A stretch of 20,257 nucleotides of DNA. Origin: Patescibacteria group bacterium (GTDB taxonomy: Bacteria; Patescibacteria; ABY1; JAGPKW01). The notes below the pieces were generated by a model. It made no database searches and was not told where the DNA came from. It saw only the letters and a program-made list of their open reading frames with translations. The translations under genes were made by a program, and so were the position numbers. The stretch is from contig JAIPGT010000005.1 in assembly GCA_021735565.1 (NCBI GenBank), positions 1-20,257 of the forward strand, in the 5' to 3' direction. This document shows, in pieces, positions 11,934 through 20,202 of the stretch. The stretch's first letter is position 1, and each line of letters begins with the position of its first letter.

Positions 11934-12012
11934 GAACAGGACGACAATAGGCCAGAGATCTCTGGCCCCTACATTTTTATTGAACAGGACGACTTTGTCG
12001 TCCTGTTCCTAC
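11934..12012. repeat. Nested palindrome cluster upstream of murC
   Basis: GAACAGGACGAC (11982-11993), TTT, GTCGTCCTGTTC (11997-12008) is a perfect 12-bp hairpin followed by CTAC. The same left arm occurs alone at 11934-11945. Just after that lone arm is the palindrome GGCCAGAGATCTCTGGCC (11950-11967) followed by CCTAC. It looks like one hairpin landed in, or replaced, half of an older one. Confidence 0.8.
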
Positions 12013-12035
12013 TTTATTTTTTATTATATTTTACG

Positions 12036-12041
12036 TATAAT
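12036..12041 (+). promoter_or_regulatory. -10 box of murC
   Basis: TATAAT, 24 nt past the last palindrome and 13-22 nt before the candidate ATG codons. The -35 region is TTTATT, which is weak. Confidence 0.5.
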
Positions 12042-12063
12042 GATTGTATTAATAATGATTGAA

Positions 12064-13470
12064 ATGGATTTTTTAAAAAAATATAAAAAAATATATATAT
12101 CTGGAATAGCAGGCTCTGGAACTTCAGCTCTTGCTGGTTTTTTATTTGAAAATGGAATTGAAGTTATAGGAAGTGATACAGGTAATTTAAATATGTTATC
12201 AGAACTTGAAATAAAATTTTATAATACTCAAGAAGCTTCTAATATAGATGATAATATAGATTTATTAATATATTCTAGTGCTGTATTAGAGGATAATCCA
12301 GAAAGAATTAGGGCTAAAGAGCTAAAAATTCCTGAAATGACTTATTTTCAAGCTTTAGGAGAAATATCTGAAAATTTTTACACAATAGCAGTAGCAGGAA
12401 CAAATGGCAAAACCACAACAACGAGCATATCTTCTATACTCCTATCTAATACAACTCTTGATCCTAGTGTTATTGTTGGTGCAAAAGTTTTAGAACTTGA
12501 TAATAAAAACTATAAAAAAGGAACATCTAATATTCTAATTGTTGAAGCATGTGAATATATGGAGCATTTTTTATATCTAAATCCTAATGTTTTAACAATA
12601 ACTAATATAGAAGCTGAACATTTAGATTATTATAAAACTTTAGAAAATGTAATTTTAGCCTTTGAAAAAATGATAAATAAAATTCCTGATGGGGGAGTTA
12701 TTATTTATAATAAAGATGATGAAAATACTAGAGAATTAATAAAAAAAGTTTCTCAAAAAAGGCATGATTTAATATTTATTTCATATGGTATAAATGAAGA
12801 TTCTGATTTTATAGCTAAATTTAGCGATACAAAAGATGGTGTTCAAATTTTTGAAACTTATTATAATAGAGAATTTTTAGCTGAATTTAGATTAAGTATT
12901 CCTGGAAAATTTAATATATATAATACTCTAGCTTCTCTTTCAACATGTTTTACAATATCTAAAATTAATAAATTAAGACACAATATATTAGATTGGCAAT
13001 ATAAAATATTAAATTTCAGAGGATCTAATAGAAGATTTGAAATTATAAAAAAAGATATAAAAAAAGATATAATATATGTTTTAGATTATGCACATCATCC
13101 TACAAGTATAAACCAAATAATTATAGGCGCTAAAAGAATGTATGATTTAAGAAGAATTTTTGTCATATTTCAACCTCATACATTTAATCGAACAAAAAAT
13201 TTGTTCTCTGATTTTATTAAATGCTTTGATTATGCAGATTTTTGTTTAATATCAGATATTTATGAGCCAACTGGTAGAGATATAGAAACTAAAAATATAA
13301 TAACATCAAAAGAATTAGTAAAATCTATAAAAAAAAGAAATCCTAAATTAAAAGTAAAATATTCAGGAGATCTTGTTAAAACTTCTAAAAAAATGAAAAA
13401 GAATCTAAAAAATAAAGATCTTGTATTAATATTGGGGGCAGGGGATATTTTTACTTTGAATATTGATTAA
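12064..13470 (+). CDS. murC: UDP-N-acetylmuramate--L-alanine ligase
   Basis: From ATG 12064 the protein has 468 residues in three Mur-ligase domains: a UDP-binding start (KIYISGIAGSGTSALAGF), the ATP loop AGTNGKTTT (111-119), then EACEYMEHFL, NIEAEHLDYY, a FRGSNRRFEI motif, LDYAHHPTSI and GAGDIF near the end. It adds L-Ala to UDP-MurNAc in peptidoglycan synthesis. The usual GxGMSA motif reads GSGTSA. ATG 12055 adds MIE and is a fair alternative. The frame stays open further upstream, but that part runs through the palindromes and is not real. No Shine-Dalgarno site. The stop overlaps that of uvrB. Confidence 0.94.
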   Translation: MDFLKKYKKIYISGIAGSGTSALAGFLFENGIEVIGSDTGNLNMLSELEIKFYNTQEASNIDDNIDLLIYSSAVLEDNPERIRAKELKIPEMTYFQALGEISENFYTIAVAGTNGKTTTTSISSILLSNTTLDPSVIVGAKVLELDNKNYKKGTSNILIVEACEYMEHFLYLNPNVLTITNIEAEHLDYYKTLENVILAFEKMINKIPDGGVIIYNKDDENTRELIKKVSQKRHDLIFISYGINEDSDFIAKFSDTKDGVQIFETYYNREFLAEFRLSIPGKFNIYNTLASLSTCFTISKINKLRHNILDWQYKILNFRGSNRRFEIIKKDIKKDIIYVLDYAHHPTSINQIIIGAKRMYDLRRIFVIFQPHTFNRTKNLFSDFIKCFDYADFCLISDIYEPTGRDIETKNIITSKELVKSIKKRNPKLKVKYSGDLVKTSKKMKKNLKNKDLVLILGAGDIFTLNID

Positions 13471-15449
13471 AATTTTTTATTTTTTAAAATCCTATTTATT
13501 TCTAAAATTTCATCTCTTAAAATACCAGCACTTTCAAAATTCATATCTTTGGCTTCTTTTAACATTGTTTTCTCTAAATTTTCTTTAATATAAGTAAGAT
13601 CTTTTTTACTTAATTTTTTATATATTTTATAATCCTTTTCTTCTTTTATAGATCTACCAGGAATTTCCGCCTCTTCTATATTCTTTTTAATTGATGTAGG
13701 GGTTATATTATTCTTTTTATTATATTCTTCTTGTATTTTTCTTCTTCTTTTTGTTTCAGAAATAGCGTAATCCAAAGAATCTGTTATTTTGTCAGCATAC
13801 ATAATTACTTTTCCTTCATTATGTCTTGCGGCTCTTCCTATTATTTGAATAAGTGAAGTTTTAGACCTTAAAAAACCTTCTTTATCTGCATCTAATATTC
13901 CTATTAAGGAAACTTCTGGCAAGTCTAATCCTTCTCTTAATAAGTTTACTCCAACTAAAACATCATATTTCCCCTTCCTTAAATCTCTCAATATATCAAC
14001 TCTATCCATTGTTTTTACATCTGAATGTATATAATTAACTTTTATATTAAGATCTATTAAATAATCGGTTAAATCTTCTGCTTGTTTTTTTGTTAAAGTT
14101 ATTACTAAAATTCTTTGATTTTTTTTAATATTTTTTTGTATTTCTAAAACTAAATCTTTTATTTGATTCTCCGTTTTTCTAACTTCGATAATAGGATCTA
14201 ATAGTCCAGTTGGCCTTATGATTTGTTCTACTACATTATCTTCACTTTTTATAATTTCTTCGTTTGATGGTGTAGCTGACATGTATAATATTTGTTTCAT
14301 TTTATCTTCAAATTCTTCGTATCTAAGCGGTCTATTATCATATGCTGAAGGTAATCTAAAACCATATTCTATTAAATTTTTCTTCCTGGCTCTATCTCCA
14401 TTATACATTCCTCTAACTTGAGGTAATGTTACATGAGATTCATCTATGATTGTTAAAAAATCATCACCAAAATAATCAATCAAAGTATATGGGGTTTCCC
14501 CTTCATTTCTTCCATCTAAATATCTAGAATAATTTTCTATACCATTACAATACCCAATTTCTTTTATCATCTCTAAATCATAAGAAATCCTTTCTTTTAT
14601 TCTTTGAGCTTCTATTAATTTACCATTTTTTTTAAAATATTCTTCTTGTATTTCTAATTCTTTTTCAATTTCTTTTACAATAGAATAGATTTCCTCATTT
14701 TTAGTTAAATAATGACTTGCAGGAGGTATAGAAATTTCTTTTAATACTCTTACAGTATTTCTATTCAATAAATCAATTTGAGAGATTTTTTCTATATCCT
14801 TACCAAAAAACTCTATTCTATATACTAAATTCTTCATATTTGCAGGGTGTATTTCTATTATATCTCCAAGAATTCTAAATTTTCCTCTTGATAATTCTAT
14901 ATCATTTCTTTCATATTGTATTTCGGTTAGATATAAAGCTATTTCTGATATGCTTATTTTATCTTTTTTAGATATTTTTAAAAATCTACTTTTTATATCA
15001 TCAGGTTTTCCTAAACCATAAATACAAGAAACAGATGCAACAATAATCACGTCCTTCCTTGATAATAGGGAAGTTGTAGCCTCAAATCTTAATCTATCTA
15101 TCTCCTCATTTACACTAGTTTCTTTATTGATAAAAGTGTCTGAAGTCGGTATGTAGCTTTCTGGTTGATAATAATCATAGTAAGACACAAAATAATGAAC
15201 AGCATTATCTGGAAAAAAATTTTTAAATTCAGACGCAAGTTGAGCTGCTAATGTTTTATTGTGAGAAATTACTAAAGTTGGTTTTTGTATTTTTTCTATT
15301 ACAGAAGAAGCGGTAAATGTTTTACCGCTTCCTGTAACTCCTAATAAGGTAGAATATTTATCTCCTTTTTGTATTTTAGATACTATAAAATCTCTAGCTT
15401 TTTCTTGATCTCTATTAGGTTTAAATTTTGATACTAATTTAAAATCCAT
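13467..15449 (-). CDS. uvrB: UvrABC excinuclease subunit B
   Basis: The 660 residues are full length for UvrB: Walker A GVTGSGKT (37-44), the damage-probing beta-hairpin SYYDYYQPESY (89-99), DFLTIIDESHVT, YMSATPS, the helicase motif REGLDLPEVSLI, QIIGRAARH, and a C-terminal UVR domain (LTYIKENLEKTMLKEAKDMN) that contacts UvrC. UvrB verifies DNA damage handed over by UvrA. Its ATG follows the RNase J stop with no gap (TAA-ATG), so the two are co-transcribed and probably coupled. Its stop shares TTAA with murC, and no terminator lies between these convergent genes. Confidence 0.98.
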   Translation of the reverse strand: MDFKLVSKFKPNRDQEKARDFIVSKIQKGDKYSTLLGVTGSGKTFTASSVIEKIQKPTLVISHNKTLAAQLASEFKNFFPDNAVHYFVSYYDYYQPESYIPTSDTFINKETSVNEEIDRLRFEATTSLLSRKDVIIVASVSCIYGLGKPDDIKSRFLKISKKDKISISEIALYLTEIQYERNDIELSRGKFRILGDIIEIHPANMKNLVYRIEFFGKDIEKISQIDLLNRNTVRVLKEISIPPASHYLTKNEEIYSIVKEIEKELEIQEEYFKKNGKLIEAQRIKERISYDLEMIKEIGYCNGIENYSRYLDGRNEGETPYTLIDYFGDDFLTIIDESHVTLPQVRGMYNGDRARKKNLIEYGFRLPSAYDNRPLRYEEFEDKMKQILYMSATPSNEEIIKSEDNVVEQIIRPTGLLDPIIEVRKTENQIKDLVLEIQKNIKKNQRILVITLTKKQAEDLTDYLIDLNIKVNYIHSDVKTMDRVDILRDLRKGKYDVLVGVNLLREGLDLPEVSLIGILDADKEGFLRSKTSLIQIIGRAARHNEGKVIMYADKITDSLDYAISETKRRRKIQEEYNKKNNITPTSIKKNIEEAEIPGRSIKEEKDYKIYKKLSKKDLTYIKENLEKTMLKEAKDMNFESAGILRDEILEINRILKNKKF

Positions 15450-17246
15450 TTACATAAGTAATATAACAGGTAGAACCATAGGACTTCTATGAGTTCTTTT
15501 ATATATAAATTTTGTTATATCTTCTCTTACTTTATCTTTTATATATGTTTGATTTGCAGGAGTTAAAGGATCAGAATCTTTTAGCGTTTCTTTTACTTTT
15601 AATCTAATATCTTCAACTAATTTTTTATTAGCATTCATATATATAAAACCTCTTGAAATTATATCAGGATTACCTACAAGCTCTCCTGTTGACATTTTTA
15701 TTGTAGATATTATAACTATCATTCCATGTTCAGACATTTGTTTTCTATCTCTTAAGACTATACCAGAAACATCTCCAATACCTAAACCGTCGACTAAAAT
15801 ATTATTTAAATATAATTTATTTTCTGCAGTTTTAGCTTCTCTTTTTTTATTAAATTCTAAAAGTTGACCATTAAATGGTGTAAATATATTTTCTTTTGGA
15901 ATACCAGTTTCTTCTGCAACTTCAGCATTTAATTTAAGATGGGTATGCGTTCCATAAATTGGAATATAAAATTTTGGATTTATTAATTTAATCAAAAGTT
16001 TAATATCTTCTTGTTTAGCATGTCCTCCAGCATGTATATCCATCATTGTATAGTTTATTACATTTGCATGATGTTTATATAAAGAATCTCTCAATTTTTG
16101 AACAGATCTTTCATTACCAGGAATAACTGATGAACTAAAAACTACTGTATCTCCTTTTTGAATTCTAATTTGTCTGTGTTCATTATTAGCAATTCTCATA
16201 AGAACAGCTCTATCTTCACCTTGAGCTCCTGTACAAGCTACTACGATCTTATTATCGGGGTATCTTCCCATATCTTTATATTCTATGATTGTTCCTCTCT
16301 TATATTTTAAATATCCTAATTCATGAGCTATTGCAACATTATTTTTCATACTTCTACCGTCTATAACTACTTTCTTACCTAAATCTTCAGAAACTTTTAT
16401 AATTTGTTGTATACGAGATAATAGGGAAGCAAAGGTTCCAATAATTATCCTTCCTTCAGCTTGAGTAAAAAGCTCTCTAATACTTTTTTCAACTTTAAGC
16501 TCTGAAATTTGATGCCCAGGTTGATCCGCATTTGTACTATCTGCATATAATGCTAATACATTTTGATTATGTAGAGCTGCTATTTTATGAATCTCAGTTT
16601 CATTAAAATCAACTGGAGTCATATCAAATTTATAATCTCCCGTGTGAATAACTTTTCCTACAGGACTATCTATTATAACCATTGAACTATCAGGAATATT
16701 ATGAGAAGCTCTTATAAAATTTAGTTTAAAAACTCCTAATTTTAGAGTATCATCAATACCAACTTCAATAAAATTAGGTTTTGATCTAACTCTAAATTCT
16801 TCTTGTCTTTTTTTAATCATTCCTATAGTAAGCTTTAATCCGTATATTTTTGGATTTCCAAGCTTATCTATTAAATGAGGAATTGCTCCTATGTGGTCAT
16901 AATGACCATGAGTTATATAAATACCTTTTATATTTTTTTCTAAACCTCTTAGAGGAGTAATATCAGGTATTATGTAATCAACTCCAAGCATTTCTTCATC
17001 TGGGAATTCTAATCCCATATCTATAAATATAATATCATCATTATATTTATACCCAACCATATTTATACCAACTTCTTCTTGTCCACCAAGTGAAAAAGAA
17101 ACTAGAGTATCTTTTGGTGTATTTCTTAGATCATATATTTTTCTTTTGTAAGAAGTTTTACCTATTGTAGGCCTTCTTAATATTTTTTTATCTTCATTTC
17201 CAGAAATATTATTTTGATTTCTGTTTTGAGAACTATTTGTGTCCAT
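15450..17246 (-). CDS. rnj: Ribonuclease J
   Basis: The 598-residue metallo-beta-lactamase/beta-CASP nuclease has the zinc motif H113-G-H115-Y-D117-H118, HTGDYKFD, ALYADSTNADQPGH, VVACTGAQGE and GGHAKQEDIKLLI, plus a C-terminal domain from about 450 on (LDGLGIGDVSGIVLRDR in family form). The first 45 residues are a polar, Asn/Lys-rich extension. RNase J combines endonuclease and 5' exonuclease activity and takes over mRNA decay where RNase E is missing. It starts after an intergenic stretch with a possible TATAAT box and runs directly into uvrB, a pairing of RNA decay and DNA repair with no obvious functional link. Confidence 0.95.
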   Translation of the reverse strand: MDTNSSQNRNQNNISGNEDKKILRRPTIGKTSYKRKIYDLRNTPKDTLVSFSLGGQEEVGINMVGYKYNDDIIFIDMGLEFPDEEMLGVDYIIPDITPLRGLEKNIKGIYITHGHYDHIGAIPHLIDKLGNPKIYGLKLTIGMIKKRQEEFRVRSKPNFIEVGIDDTLKLGVFKLNFIRASHNIPDSSMVIIDSPVGKVIHTGDYKFDMTPVDFNETEIHKIAALHNQNVLALYADSTNADQPGHQISELKVEKSIRELFTQAEGRIIIGTFASLLSRIQQIIKVSEDLGKKVVIDGRSMKNNVAIAHELGYLKYKRGTIIEYKDMGRYPDNKIVVACTGAQGEDRAVLMRIANNEHRQIRIQKGDTVVFSSSVIPGNERSVQKLRDSLYKHHANVINYTMMDIHAGGHAKQEDIKLLIKLINPKFYIPIYGTHTHLKLNAEVAEETGIPKENIFTPFNGQLLEFNKKREAKTAENKLYLNNILVDGLGIGDVSGIVLRDRKQMSEHGMIVIISTIKMSTGELVGNPDIISRGFIYMNANKKLVEDIRLKVKETLKDSDPLTPANQTYIKDKVREDITKFIYKRTHRSPMVLPVILLM

Positions 17247-17296
17247 TATTCTTATTTAATTTATTAACTAATTAATTATTTATATTTAATTTAGAT

Positions 17297-17302
17297 ATTA
17301 TA
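17297..17302 (-). promoter_or_regulatory. Possible -10 box of the rnj-uvrB operon
   Basis: TATAAT on the minus strand, 50 nt upstream of the RNase J ATG. No clear -35 box is seen. Confidence 0.4.
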
Positions 17303-17346
17303 AATAATACCTATTGTTTTTAATTTATTTTTTTATATTTAAGAGT

Positions 17347-19077
17347 TTAAAGTCTTTTTTTAGTTCTAACATACCATTCTTCAACATTATTAAATCTATC
17401 ATGAGGATATGTTATATTTTGATTTAAATTTATACCATAAACTTCGTTTGATACAGTATATATATAACTATTATTATATAAAAATATTGCAGGTATATCA
17501 TTTTTGAATATTTCTTTTATAGTTTTATATTCTTTTAAAATATCTTCTTCCTCCATTGCTTGTCTTGCTTTTTCTATAGCTTCATCTACAGAACTACTTC
17601 CATAAACTGAAAGATTTAAACCAGGATTTTTACTTTGTGATGAATGCCAAAAAGCATATGGATCAGAATTAGCACCTACAACTTCTCCATATAATAATAA
17701 ATCGTAATTACGTGGTTTTATTGTTTCTTCTTTTATAAAATTACTATCTATTAATTGTATATTGAGTTTTATACCTAAATTTTCCCATTGTTTTTTAATA
17801 ATATTAGCAACTTTTTCATTGTCTTCATTATTTACTGTTGTTAATATAAATTCTAATTTTTCTCCATCTTTTTCCATAATTCCATCATTTAAACTTCTTT
17901 CCCAGCCATTCTTTTCTATTATTGATACGGCTCTACTTGGATCAAATTCACATAAAGTATAATCAGGATCATATCCCAACATATCTTCTGGAAATAAACT
18001 ATCTGATTTTTTTGCATCATTTTCAAAAACAGTTTCTATAATTTCATATTTATCTGTACCAAGACATATACTTTGTCTTATATAGTCTTCTTTTAATAAT
18101 GCATTAGTTTCGGAATTTATAAAAATTGCATCATATTTAGGAAGATAAAGATTATAAAAGTTTACATTTTTTTCATTTAAAAGCTCTTTTTCAGAATGTT
18201 CTATATAATTTATACCTGTCACTTTTTTTTCTTTAAATTTTTCTATTAAATCAGTCTTATCATTAAAAAATTTAAAAGTGAATTCTTCTATGTATGGTTT
18301 TTTTCTAAAATATAAATCATTAACTTCTAATGTGTATGATTTTATAAATCCTTCTTTACTTTTAGTTAATGATTCGAATTTATAAGGGCCTGTTCCTATT
18401 GGTTTTAAATTATATTCAGATAAGGCAAAATTATATGAATTAATATTAGACCAAATATGTTTAGGAATAATTCCAAATGTTAATGTGGAAATAAGGGGAT
18501 TGTATGATTTTTCTAAATTTATATCAAAAGTAAAAGTTCCTGTTTTTTCTATTATTATATCTTTTAGAGATAGATATAAAGGACTTCTGTATTTTATATC
18601 TTGGATTGTTTTTATTGTATAAACAACATCTTCTGAAGTTAATGGTTTGTTATCATGCCAAAATACATTATTTTTCAAAATAAAAGAATATTTTTTACCA
18701 TCCTCTGATATTTCATAAGATTCTATTAAATCTGGTACTATTTCTCTATTTTTAGTCTTAAATAGGGAATTATAAATTAATTTATTTATATCAACATCAA
18801 CACTATTAGTATCAGCTAAAACTGGATTTAGATATTGCATTTGACCTATGACACCTTCAACATAAGAACCACCGTAATCTGGTATATTTTCTATTTTTGA
18901 ATATGAATTATAAATAAAATAACCAAAACTTATTAAAAATATTAAAAGTGCTATTTTTAATATAATTTTTTCAGTTTTGTTTAAATATTTTTTTAAATAT
19001 TTAAGTTGTTTGAAACTAGGTAAACCTTTTTTCCTTTTAGAAATAATCCTAAGATTAAATCTCTTATGATTGTTCAT
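17347..19077 (-). CDS. Membrane-anchored extracellular solute-binding protein, family 5 (peptide/nickel ABC type)
   Basis: The 576-residue protein starts with a basic segment and one membrane helix (about 38-57), without a lipobox. The SBP_bac_5 domain follows: MQYLNPVLADTNSVDVDINK, LIYNSLFK, ISEDGKKYSFILKNNVFWHD, GTGPYKF, and a SDPYAFWHSSQSKNPGLNLS segment near the C-terminus. Family members capture oligopeptides or related solutes for an ABC importer. No permease or ATPase genes are in the window, so the partner lies elsewhere or the protein has another role. The gene begins 8 nt after secG. A TATAAT box overlapping the secG stop ends 7 nt before the ATG, so it may also have a leaderless transcript of its own. 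Confidence 0.9.
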   Translation of the reverse strand: MNNHKRFNLRIISKRKKGLPSFKQLKYLKKYLNKTEKIILKIALLIFLISFGYFIYNSYSKIENIPDYGGSYVEGVIGQMQYLNPVLADTNSVDVDINKLIYNSLFKTKNREIVPDLIESYEISEDGKKYSFILKNNVFWHDNKPLTSEDVVYTIKTIQDIKYRSPLYLSLKDIIIEKTGTFTFDINLEKSYNPLISTLTFGIIPKHIWSNINSYNFALSEYNLKPIGTGPYKFESLTKSKEGFIKSYTLEVNDLYFRKKPYIEEFTFKFFNDKTDLIEKFKEKKVTGINYIEHSEKELLNEKNVNFYNLYLPKYDAIFINSETNALLKEDYIRQSICLGTDKYEIIETVFENDAKKSDSLFPEDMLGYDPDYTLCEFDPSRAVSIIEKNGWERSLNDGIMEKDGEKLEFILTTVNNEDNEKVANIIKKQWENLGIKLNIQLIDSNFIKEETIKPRNYDLLLYGEVVGANSDPYAFWHSSQSKNPGLNLSVYGSSSVDEAIEKARQAMEEEDILKEYKTIKEIFKNDIPAIFLYNNSYIYTVSNEVYGINLNQNITYPHDRFNNVEEWYVRTKKRL

Positions 19078-19084
19078 AAAAAAA

Positions 19085-19090
19085 ATTATA
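19085..19090 (-). promoter_or_regulatory. -10 box overlapping the secG stop codon, leaderless arrangement
   Basis: TATAAT on the minus strand includes the secG TAA and ends 7 nt (all T) before the ATG at 19077. The -35 region is poor. Confidence 0.45.
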
Positions 19091-19310
19091 ATAGTATGAG
19101 ATCTATTAATATGCTACCTGAAAATATAAATGCTAAGACTATTGTAAAAATAAATAAAAATCTTTCAGCACCTCTTCTAGTTGCATAAAAACTTCCATCT
19201 CCTCCGAATAAATTTGATAAACTTGAATGTTTACCTTGTAATAATACTGCTATTATAAGCAATATAGAAGATGTAATTTGTAAAATTTTAATAATGCTAT
19301 TCCAATCCAT
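19086..19310 (-). CDS. secG: Preprotein translocase subunit SecG
   Basis: The 74 residues have two membrane helices (about 7-24 and 49-72) joined by the family loop VLLQGKHSSLSNLFGGDGSF, ending YATRRGAERFLF before the second helix. SecG is the small accessory subunit of the SecYEG export channel. ATG 19310 is preceded by TGATATAAT with only 6 nt between, so the transcript looks leaderless. The solute-binding protein gene follows 8 nt after the stop. Confidence 0.94.
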   Translation of the reverse strand: MDWNSIIKILQITSSILLIIAVLLQGKHSSLSNLFGGDGSFYATRRGAERFLFIFTIVLAFIFSGSILIDLILL

Positions 19311-19316
19311 ATTTTT

Positions 19317-19322
19317 ATTATA
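19317..19322 (-). promoter_or_regulatory. Extended -10 box of secG, leaderless arrangement
   Basis: TGATATAAT on the minus strand (box proper 19322-19317) ends 6 nt before the ATG at 19310. It is almost the same layout as at the flippase gene. Confidence 0.6.
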
Positions 19323-19370
19323 TCATCTAATTTTTAAATAAACTAATTTGGTATTTTATTAGACGTTCGG

Positions 19371-19443
19371 TAGGCCCTGCGGGACTCGAACCCGCGACCA
19401 TCAGCTTAAAAGGCTGTTGCTCTACCAACTGAGCTAAGGACCT
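19371..19443 (-). tRNA. tRNA-Lys, anticodon UUU
   Basis: The 73-nt cloverleaf is clear: acceptor AGGTCCT pairs with AGGGCCT (one G-U), D-arm GCTCAGTTGGTAGAGC, anticodon loop CTTTTAA (anticodon at 19410-19408), and T-arm GCGGG-TTCGAGT-CCCGC. Discriminator A is followed by CCG, so the CCA end is not encoded. The outermost pair of the anticodon stem (27-43) is A-A, leaving four pairs. It lies just upstream of secG on the same strand. Confidence 0.96.
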
Positions 19444-19588
19444 ATTTTTATAACTATTTAATTTCAAAAAAAATATATTTATTCTTTTTTCATAATAAAT
19501 ATAGGATATATGGTATAACTTTTTTATGTAAATGTCAAATATATTTTTATGATATTTTATTTTACAATATTTAACCATTAAATTAATA

Positions 19589-19715
19589 TTTTGTTTTGAA
19601 ACAAAGTAGGAACGCGCCGCGGCGCGTTCCTACAATAATTTATGTAATAATGTTTTGTTTTGAAATAAAAAAGGAACGCGCCGAGGCGCGTTCCCATATA
19701 TTTTATATAATAATG
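19589..19715. repeat. Tandem duplication (64 + 63 bp), each unit with a GC-rich palindrome
   Basis: Unit 1 (19589-19652) and unit 2 (19653-19715) both start TTTTGTTTTGAAA and end in AATAATG. A third TTTTGT start follows at 19716. Unit 1 has the perfect 28-nt palindrome at 19606-19633 (GTAGGAACGCGCC, GC, GGCGCGTTCCTAC). Unit 2 has GGAACGCGCC, GA, GGCGCGTTCC at 19673-19694. On the minus strand the unit 2 hairpin is followed by TTTTTTATTTC and can serve as terminator of the pilin gene. Confidence 0.88.
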
Positions 19716-19722
19716 TTTTGTA

Positions 19723-20202
19723 TTATCCAACAACAGCTAACATTTGGTTCATAACGAAAGATGTAATAGCATATGCTGCTGCTATTATTACTATTCCTAT
19801 TGCTCCTGATACCATGAGCTTTCTAGCACTAGTAATTTTAGCTTCAGCTCCTCCTGAAGTCATCCATTTTATTCCACCTACTACTACTATGATAAGAGCT
19901 GCAGTTCCTGAAATACCTAATATTATTCTGATAGTATTTCCTACCATTGCAGGGACAGAAGTATCTGTAGCAAGGCCAGCATCACTAGCTGTAGATTGAG
20001 TACTACTTAAAACATCAGAAAAACCATCTATTGCTACACAATAAGGAGGCCCATCAGAATCCCATTTACATCCTGGAACAGATCCACAGTCAGCTTGAGA
20101 AAATGTACCACAATTTAAAGCACTAGCTACTAAACTAAAGTTTAGTACCAAAGCTATAGTTAATGCTAAAGTTGAAAATATCTTAACTTTTTTATTTTTC
20201 AT
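19723..20202 (-). CDS. VirB2/TrbC-type pilin-like protein with Cys-rich head
   Basis: The 159 residues start with a signal peptide (MKNKKVKIFSTLALTIALVL, likely cut near VASA at 28), then a 30-residue head with four Cys (C31, C39, C45, C55; CGTFSQADCGSVPGCKWD). A Ser/Thr-rich spacer follows, then two membrane helices (about 88-112 and 127-154) joined by the loop WMTSGGAEAKITSARKLM. Two helices around a GG..E.....R loop are the mark of VirB2/TrbC pilins. Such proteins are common in CPR genomes, usually next to type IV secretion-like genes; none is visible in this window. The role could be a surface fibre or a channel subunit. TATAAT at 20257-20252 may be its -10 box. Confidence 0.83.
   Translation of the reverse strand: MKNKKVKIFSTLALTIALVLNFSLVASALNCGTFSQADCGSVPGCKWDSDGPPYCVAIDGFSDVLSSTQSTASDAGLATDTSVPAMVGNTIRIILGISGTAALIIVVVGGIKWMTSGGAEAKITSARKLMVSGAIGIVIIAAAYAITSFVMNQMLAVVG

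Noticed and set aside
11884..12063. Open frame extending murC 60 codons upstream
   Set aside because: It translates the GC-rich palindromes and the promoter region; the conserved MurC start and the TATAAT box place the real start at 12055-12064.
19327..19578. Open frame on the minus strand across the tRNA
   Set aside because: It reads through the tRNA-Lys gene; its middle (RSLAQLVEQQ...SSPAGP) is the familiar false translation of a tRNA.
19589..19715. CRISPR-like array of palindromic repeats
   Set aside because: Only two units, spacers nearly identical to each other, and no cas genes; it is a tandem duplication.
19371..19722. Phage or integrative element attachment site at tRNA-Lys
   Set aside because: No integrase, and no repeat of the tRNA 3' end was seen in the window.
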